Source: Vibrio variabilis (lineage in GTDB: Bacteria > Pseudomonadota > Gammaproteobacteria > Enterobacterales > Vibrionaceae). From it: DNA of 36,355 nt. Below the pieces are notes generated by a model that saw nothing but the letters and a program-made list of their open reading frames with translations, searched no databases and was not told the origin of the DNA. The translations under genes and the position numbers were made by a program. Positions within the stretch are counted from its first letter, which is position 1, and every line of letters starts with the position of its first letter. The stretch covers positions 1 to 36,355 of the forward strand of contig NZ_JYJK01000075.1 in the NCBI RefSeq assembly GCF_003263785.1. Reading direction: 5' to 3'. This document shows, one piece after another, positions 28,718-36,355 of the stretch.

Positions 28718-31700
28718 ATGGCTGACAACAACGAAAACAACCCTCTCAATGATGCGGTCGAACAAGTAGAAACCACCAACGATGGTACCGAGCAGCAACA
28801 GGCTCAGCAGAACCAACAAAATACGATAGCGACAACTATAGCAACGGGCGCTGATGCGGCCGATGCTGCTGATGACGCCAACCAAGCAATGGAAGATGAC
28901 CCCAGCGGTGCCGGTGCATCCAGTGACGGCGATGATACCGGTGGTGCTCAATCTGCTCAGCCTGTAGATAGTGAAGCAGCCTCCTCCGAAGGTGCTCAAT
29001 CAGGCGTTGTCGATAGTCAAATGGCTGATAGTGGTGCAACTACTGATGCAGGTTCTGGTGGCGCTGGAGCAGGCGCGCAAAGTGTAGGTGGACAAGGTTC
29101 TGAGGGCTCTGATGGAGGTAGTGATGCTGAGGGACAAACTCAGCAAGCGTCTGGAGCGCCACAAGCCGCAGCCGCATCTCCGGCAGCAGGAGCTGGCGAA
29201 GGTGATGATTTTGATACACAAACTGACAGTGAAACCTTCGAAGTCAACGTTCTTGATGAAGCGAGCAAGCCAACCTAGATCAAGAACGATTAGATGACGA
29301 CTTTGATTCTGAAACAACAGAGCAAACGTTCGAAATCCAAGTCGAAGATGTGAACGATGATGCAGAAGTTGAAGATGTTGCTTATACCATCCAAGAGGAT
29401 GGTTCCCTTACATTTACCGATGCTCAGCTGTTAGCAGGAGCAACCGACGTAGACGGTGATGATCTTACCGTAGCCGATGTTAGTTACACAGGCACCGATG
29501 GTGTGTTCACCGACAATGGTGATGGCACATACACTTTCTCTCCAAATGAAAACTTTAATGGCGAGGTGGATCTAAGTTTCTCTGTCAGCGATGGAACGAC
29601 CACTACCGAAGCCAATATTGATGTAACTGTCGAAGCCGTTAACGATCTACCTGTCGCGGGGTCAACGACTTACTCAGTGAACGAAGATGGCATCATCACA
29701 ATTAGCGATGACCAGTTGCTAGCTAACTCAAGCGATATTGAAGGAGACGTTTCCGTCAGCGACGTTTCCTACTCAGGCACCGATGGTATTTTCACTGACA
29801 ATGGTGATGGTACCTACAGCTTTGCTCCAAATGGAAACTTCAACGGTAATGTCAGCCTAGATGTCGTTGTGGTGGATGAAGAAGGGGCAACTGCGGAGAC
29901 CGCAGCGGGTATTGATGTTATCGCGGTTAACGATGCACCTGTTTCAGGTGACTTAGCATACTCCGTTGACGAAGATGGTTCTATTACTCTGACTCAAGAG
30001 CAATTGCTATCACAAGCAAGTGATGTGGACGGTGATGATCTGACTGCGGCTAACCTAAGCGCAGGTGACAACGCAACCGTAACGGCCAACGAAGATGGTT
30101 CATTCACCATCACTCCAGATGCGGACTTCAATGGCGACATTGACCTCAGTTTCGATATCTCTGATGGTACCGACACCATCGTCGCCAATGCTGATCTCAC
30201 TGTAAACCCAGTGAATGATGCAGCGGTTGTAGAAGATGTGGGTTACACCATCCAAGAAGACGGTTCGTTGACCTTTACTGATGAGCAGCTTCTAGCTGGC
30301 GCTTCAGACATTGACGGTGATGACTTGTCTGTTGCCGATGTTAGCTACTCTGGTACAGAAGGTGTGTTCACTGACAACGGTGATGGTACGTATACCTTTG
30401 CTCCTAACGAGAACTTTAATGGTGAAGTTGATTTGAGCTTCTCAGTGAGCGACGGTACAACGACCACTGAAGCCAATATCGATGTGACGGTTGAGTCTGT
30501 TAACGACATTCCAGTTGCCGGTTCAACGACTTACTCAGTTGATGAAGACGGTATTATTACCATCTCTGACGAGCAACTTCTAGCAAACAGCTCTGATGTA
30601 GAAGGTGAAGTTGCGGTTGAGGACGTGTCTTATTCAGGTACAGACGGTATCTTCACTGACAACGGTGACGGTACCTACAGCTTTGCACCAAACGAAAACT
30701 TTAACGGAAACGTGTCGCTTGATGTGACTGTTGTTGATGAAGACGGTGCAACAGCAGAGACCACGGCAGGCATTGACGTTATTGCGGTCAATGACGCTCC
30801 AGTCTCGGATGACCTAGCTTACTCCGTTGATGAAGATGGCTCTATCACGCTAACTCAAGAGCAACTTCTGTCTCAAGCGTCCGATGTAGATGGTGATGAC
30901 CTCACTGCTGCGAACTTGTCAGCAGGTGACAACGCTACTGTAACGGCCAATGAAGATGGTTCATTCACCATCACACCAGATGCAGACTTCAATGGCGACA
31001 TTGACCTAAGCTTCGACATCTCTGATGGCACCGACACCATCGTGGCCAATGCAGACCTTACTGTGAATCCAGTGAATGACGCAGCAGTCGTGGAAGATGT
31101 GGGTTATACCATTCAAGAAGACGGTTCGTTGACCTTTACTGATGAGCAGCTTCTGGCAGGCGCGTCAGATATTGATGGTGACGACCTATCTGTAGCCGAT
31201 GTCAGCTACTCTGGTACAGAAGGTGTGTTCACCGACAACGGTGATGGTACGTATACCTTCGCACCAAACGAAAACTTCAACGGTGAAGTAGACCTAAGCT
31301 TCTCAGTGAGCGATGGCACGACCACCACAGAAGCCAACATTGATGTGACTGTAGAGTCGGTCAATGACATACCGGTTGCGGGTTCAACCACATACTCAGT
31401 CGGTGAAGATGGCATTATTACCATCTCCGACGACCAACTGCTTGCCAACTCAAGCGACGTAGAGGGCGAGGTGAGTGTTAGTGATGTGTCGTACTCCGGT
31501 ACGGACGGTATCTTCACCGACAACGGTGATGGTACCTACAGCTTCGCACCAAACGAAAACTTCAACGGTAGCGTATCACTTGACGTGACCGTTGCTGATG
31601 AAGATGGTGCAACGGCAGAAACTACGGCAGGTATTGACGTCATCGCAGTGAACGATGCACCAGTTTCTGGTGACTTGGCTTACTCAGTCGACGAAGATGG

Positions 31701-34700
31701 CTCGATTACTCTGACTCAAGAGCAATTGCTATCGCAAGCGAGTGATGTAGATGGCGATGATCTTACAGCTACGAACTTGTCAGCAGGCGATAACGCTACG
31801 GTGACCGCCAACGAAGATGGTTCATTCACCATTACGCCTGACGCAGACTTCAATGGCGACATTGACTTAAGCTTCGATATCTCAGATGGCACCGACACCA
31901 TCGTGGCCAATGCAGATTTGACTGTGAACCCAGTGAATGACGCAGCAGTCGTGGAAGATGTAGGTTATACCATCCAAGAAGATGGCTCACTGACATTTAC
32001 GGATGAGCAGCTTCTTGCTGGCGCGTCAGACATTGACGGCGACGACCTATCAGTTACTGATGTCAGCTACTCAGGTACAGAAGGTGTGTTCACCGACAAT
32101 GGTGATGGCACGTATACCTTCGCGCCAAACGAGAACTTTAATGGTGAAGTCGACCTAAGCTTCTCAGTGAGCGACGGTACAACGACCACTGAAGCCAATA
32201 TTGATGTGACCGTTGAGTCGGTCAATGATATTCCAGTTGCAGGTTCAACCACATACTCAGTCAATGAAGACGGTATTATTACCATCTCCGACGAGCAGCT
32301 TCTTGCAAACAGCTCGGATGTGGAGGGTGAAGTAGCGGTTGAGGACGTGTCTTACTCAGGTACAGACGGTATCTTTACTGACAATGGTGACGGTACTTAC
32401 AGTTTCGCACCAAATGAAAACTTCAACGGCAATGTATCGCTAGATGTCGTTGTTGTTGACGAAGACGGCGCAACGGCAGAGACCACTGCCGGCATTGATG
32501 TTATTGCTGTCAATGACGCGCCAGTATCAGGTGATTTGGCATACTCAGTTGACGAAGATGGTTCGATTACTCTGACTCAAGAGCAACTTCTGTCCCAAGC
32601 GAGTGATGTCGACGGCGATGATCTAACTGCAGCTAACTTATCAGCAGGTGACAACGCCACTGTAACGGCTAATGAAGATGGTTCATTCACTATCACACCA
32701 GATGCAGATTTCAATGGCGACATTGACCTCAGCTTCGACATCTCCGATGGCACTGATACCATCGTTGCCAATGCTGACCTCACTGTAAACCCAGTGAATG
32801 ACGCAGCGGTAGTGGAAGATGTGGGTTACACCATCCAAGAAGACGGTTCGTTGACCTTTACTGACGAGCAGCTTCTTGCTGGCGCTTCAGACATTGACGG
32901 TGATGACTTGTCTGTTGCCGATGTGAGCTACTCAGGTACAGAAGGCGTGTTCACCGACAATGGTGATGGTACGTATACCTTTGCGCCAAATGAGAACTTT
33001 AACGGAGAAGTCGATTTAAGCTTCTCAGTGAGCGATGGTACAACGACCACTGAGGCGAATATTGATGTAACGGTTGAGTCTGTTAACGACATTCCGGTTG
33101 CCGGTTCTACAACTTATTCTGTACAAGAAGACAACTCGATTACCATTACTGACGAGCAGTTATTGGCTAACAGTTCAGATGTTGAGGGTGATGTTTCCGT
33201 TCAGGATGTCTCTTACTCAGGTACTGATGGTGTCTTTGCTGACAACGGTGATGGTACCTATACCTTCTCGCCAAACGAGAACTTCTCAGGTGAAGTTAGC
33301 TTTGATGTCGTTGTAGCAGATGAAGACGGAGCGACAGCAGAGACAAGCGCTGGTTTAACCGTTATCGAGGTCAACGACCCACCTATTGCAGGGCCAACGT
33401 CTTACACCATTGATGAAGACAGTGTACTGACCTTCAGTGAGTCTCAAGTCCTTGCTAATGCATCAGATATAGAGGGTGACGTATCCCTAGTAGGTATCAG
33501 CTACGATGGACCGCACGGTATCTTCTCCGTCAATGGTGATGGTACTTGTAGCTTTGCGCCAAATGAAAACTTCAATGGCGAGGTTCAATTAAACGTTACC
33601 ATTCAAGATGAAGATGGTGCCACGGTTGATACGGTCATTAACGTAGATGTGCTTCCAATTAACGATGCACCAGTCTCTGGCGACCTAGCTTACTCAGTTG
33701 ATGAAGATGGTAGTGTGACATTGTCACAAGAACAACTTCTATCACAAGCGTCGGATGTGGAAGGTGATGACCTCACGGCTGCTAACTTATCTGCAGGTGA
33801 CAACGCTACAGTTACCGCTAACGAAGATGGCTCATTTACTATCACACCAGATGCGGATTTCAATGGTGACATTGACCTCAGCTTCGATATCTCAGATGGC
33901 ACCGATACCATCGTCGCGAATGCTGATCTCACTGTAAATCCAGTGAATGATGCAGCGGTCGTGGAAGATGTAGGTTATACCATCCAAGAAGACGGTTCGT
34001 TGACCTTCACGGATGAGCAGCTCCTAGCTGGCGCGTCTGACATTGATGGCGATGTCCTATCAGTTGCGGATGTCAGCTACTCAGGTACAGAAGGTGTGTT
34101 CACCGACAACGGTGATGGTACGTATACCTTTGCTCCAAACGAGAACTTCAACGGTGAAGTAGACCTAAGCTTCTCAGTGAGCGATGGCACGACCACAACG
34201 GAAGCCAACATTGATGTGACCGTAGAGTCTGTTAATGACATTCCAGTGGCCGGTTCAACGACGTACTCAGTCGATGAAGACGGCATCATCACCATCTACG
34301 ACGATCAACTTCTAGCTAACAGTTCTGATGTGGAGGGTGAAGTCGCCGTTGATGATGTGTCTTATTCAGGCACTGACGGTATCTTTACTGACAATGGTGA
34401 TGGCACTTACAGCTTCGCGCCAAACGAAAACTTCAACGGTAACGTATCTCTTGATGTAACGGTTGTCGATGAGGACGGTGCAACGGCCGAAACAACAGCT
34501 GGCATCGACGTCATCGCTGTTAATGATGCACCAGTCTCAGGTGACTTAGCTTACTCAGTTGATGAAGATGGCTCTATCACTCTGACGCAAGAGCAATTGC
34601 TATTACAAGCTAGTGATGTGGACGGCGACGACTTAACAGTGGCTAACCTAAGTGCGGGTGATAACGCTACGGTCACCGCCAACGAAGATGGCTCATTCAC

Positions 34701-36355
34701 CATCACACCAGATGCGGACTTCAATGGCGACATTGACTTAAGCTTCGATATCTCTGATGGCACCGACACCATCGTGGCCAATGCTGACCTCACAGTGAAT
34801 CCAGTGAATGACGCAGCGGTAGTGGAAGATGTCGGTTACACCATCCAAGAGGATGGATCACTAACCTTCACTGATGAGCAGCTTCTTGCTGGCGCGTCAG
34901 ATATTGATGGCGACGACCTGTCGGTAGCCGATGTTAGCTACTCTGGTACAGAAGGTGTGTTCACCGACAATGGTGATGGTACGTATACCTTTGCTCCTAA
35001 CGAGAACTTCAATGGTGAAGTCGACCTAAGCTTCTCTGTAAGCGATGGCACGACTACGACAGAAGCCAATATTGATGTGACTGTTGAGTCAGTCAATGAC
35101 ATTCCAGTGGCCGGCTCTACTACATACTCTGTCGATGAAGACGGCATCATTACTATTTCTGACGAGCAACTTCTAGCGAACAGCTCAGATGTAGAAGGTG
35201 AAGTCGCTGTTGATGATGTGTCTTACTCAGGCACAGACGGCATCTTCACTGATAATGGTGATGGTACTTATAGCTTTGCTCCAAATGAAAACTTCAACGG
35301 TAACGTATCGCTGGATGTGACCGTTGTCGATGAAGACGGTGCAACCGCAGAGACCACGGCAGGCATTGACGTCATCGCAGTCAACGATGCGCCAGTCTCG
35401 GGTGACCTAGCTTACTCCGTTGACGAAGATGGCTCTATCACGCTGACCCAAGAACAATTGCTATCCCAAGCTAGTGATGTGGACGGGGATGATCTGACTG
35501 CGGCTAACTTAAGCGCTGGCGATAACGCCACAGTGACCGCCAACGAAGACGGTTCATTCACCATCACACCAGATGCAGACTTCAATGGTGACATTGACCT
35601 CAGCTTCGACATCTCTGATGGCACCGACACCATCGTCGCAAACGCTGACCTTACAGTGAATCCAGTGAATGATGCAGCAGTCGTGGAAGATGTGGGTTAC
35701 ACCATCCAAGAAGATGGTTCGTTAACCTTCACGGATGAACAGCTTCTTGCAGGTGCGTCTGATATTGATGGCGATGACCTATCCGTTGCTGATGTCAGCT
35801 ACTCAGGCACCGAAGGGGTGTTCACTGACAACGGTGACGGTACGTATACCTTCGCGCCAAACGAGAATTTTAATGGTGAAGTTGACTTGAGCTTCTCAGT
35901 AAGCGACGGTACAACCACCACAGAGGCCAACATTGATGTGACTGTTGAGTCTGTCAATGACATTCCAGTGGCCGGTTCAACGACTTACTCAGTCGATGAA
36001 GACGGCATTATCACTATCTCTGACGATCAATTACTTGCCAACTCAAGTGATGTGGAAGGCGAGGTGAGTGTCAGTGATGTGTCTTACTCCGGTACAGACG
36101 GTATCTTCACCGACAACGGTGACGGTACTTACAGCTTCGCACCAAATGAAAACTTCAACGGCAGTGTGTCGCTTGACGTGACCGTTGCTGATGAAGATGG
36201 CGCTACAGCAGAGACCACAGCAGGCATTGACGTTATTGCAGTCAATGACGCTCCAGTCTCAGGTGACTTGGCTTACTCTGTTGATGAAGATGGTTCGATT
36301 ACTCTGACGCAAGAGCAATTGCTATCGCAAGCGAGTGATGTAGATGGCGATGATC
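28718..36355 (+). CDS. Giant tandem-repeat type I secreted adhesin, 5' part, one apparent frameshift
   Basis: The ATG at 28718 follows the strong site CGGAGG. The first about 185 residues are low-complexity (Ala, Gly, Ser, Gln, Asp; no signal peptide), typical of proteins exported by a C-terminal type I signal. At AA 29272-29273 one base is missing; adding it joins DEASKP to LDQERLDDDFD, and the frame is then open to the window end, more than 2,350 further codons. Two short similar acidic blocks (DDFDTQTDSETFEVNV and DDFDSETTEQTFEIQV) precede the repeats. From 29350 on come about 23 cadherin-like domains of 95-96 residues with VNDxPVAG, DEDG, FAPNENFNG and DGTxT motifs, as in tandem-95/VCBS-type adhesins. 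The C-terminal calcium-binding repeats and secretion signal lie outside. Likely role: attachment or biofilm, exported by the divergent operon. Confidence 0.88.
29350..36355 (+). repeat. Tandem A-B-C super-repeat, exact 861-bp period, eight cycles
   Basis: Three domain types alternate. A (96 residues) starts VNDAAVVEDVGYTIQEDG, B (96) starts VNDIPVAGSTTYSVDEDG, and C (95) starts VNDAPVSGDLAYSVDEDG. A units begin at 29350, 30211, 31072, 31933, 32794, 33943, 34804 and 35665. C units begin at 29926, 30787, 31648, 32509, 33658, 34519, 35380 and 36241 (the last cut by the window end). Every step is 861 bp except across 32509-33658, where an extra 288-bp unit sits. The minus-strand frames here are shadows of the repeat. 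Confidence 0.95.
33370..33657 (+). repeat. Single extra adhesin domain D interrupting the A-B-C order
   Basis: A 96-residue domain found once in the window, between the divergent fifth B unit and a C unit. It starts VNDPPIAGPTSYTIDEDSVL and keeps FAPNENFNGE. It carries SYDGPHGIFSVNGDGTCS, with the only Cys I saw in the repeat array, where other units have Tyr. The preceding B unit (33082-33369) is also the most divergent B (TTYSVQEDNSITITDEQ). Confidence 0.85.

Noticed and set aside
29179..29190. PAAG near residue 155 of the adhesin, resembling a LapG cleavage site
   Set aside because: It lies in an Ala/Gly-rich stretch where AAG occurs by chance. The LapA-type head domain and LapG/LapD genes are not seen in the window.
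29994..35633. Many minus-strand open frames of 60-105 codons inside the adhesin repeats
   Set aside because: They recur at the repeat period and mirror the plus-strand domains, with Ser/Val-rich unnatural composition. They are shadows of the coding strand.
29350..36355. CRISPR-like regular repeat spacing
   Set aside because: The period is 861 bp with continuous coding; there are no short repeats with unique spacers.

Overview
The window reads as chromosome of a Vibrio-type gammaproteobacterium. CobB, PotABCD, TtcA, UspE, FNR and the CcoNOQP oxidase are all close to enterobacterial/vibrio forms. The gene order ttcA - uspE - fnr - TauE/SafE-like - ccoSIH - ccoPQON followed by a type I secretion locus matches, from memory, the neighbourhood of the Vibrio cholerae RTX toxin locus. 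Species cannot be fixed from the sequence.

Layout. Positions 1-234 hold the 3' end of an ammonium transporter (+), then cobB (+, 366-1100). A bidirectional terminator separates cobB from a polyamine uptake operon read leftwards (potA-potB-potC-potD2, 6305-2450), followed by a second potD paralogue with its own upstream region (2209-1172). A rightward group follows: a multi-span membrane protein, a Bax-like glucosaminidase, a DUF2987-like secreted protein and ttcA (6633-9988). From 10038 to 19003 everything is leftward: uspE, fnr with a perfect FNR box at its promoter, the cbb3 assembly genes (TauE/SafE-like, ccoS, ccoI, ccoH) and the oxidase ccoNOQP. Together these form a low-oxygen respiration block: FNR senses oxygen, CcoI/CcoS/CcoH supply copper and maturation, and CcoNOP reduces O2. 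One small orphan ORF (19263-19619, +) sits on the upstream side of ccoN.

From 19641 the content is accessory. A compact, partly overlapping leftward operon (28398-19641) encodes an HlyD-type adaptor, a membrane hybrid pseudo-histidine-kinase with a receiver domain, a TolC-type outer-membrane channel, and two different ABC exporters whose ATPase domains have lost canonical motifs. Divergent from it, across a 319-bp AT-rich intergenic region, a giant secreted adhesin gene starts at 28718 and runs off the window end. Its visible part is a low-complexity N-terminus followed by about 23 tandem 95/96-residue domains in a strict A-B-C order, with an exact 861-bp period and one extra odd domain (D) in the middle. 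The best reading is that the operon exports and controls this adhesin.

Quality caveat. I found 14 single-base frameshifts in otherwise well-conserved genes: amt, uspE x2, ccoI x3, ccoH, ABC1 x2, ABC2, the hybrid kinase, hlyD x2 and the adhesin. Thirteen behave as loss of one base, nearly all in a homopolymer, and one as a gained base. This looks like homopolymer sequencing error rather than gene decay, so those genes are annotated at full length with the break points stated. No tRNA, rRNA, IS element or CRISPR array was seen.
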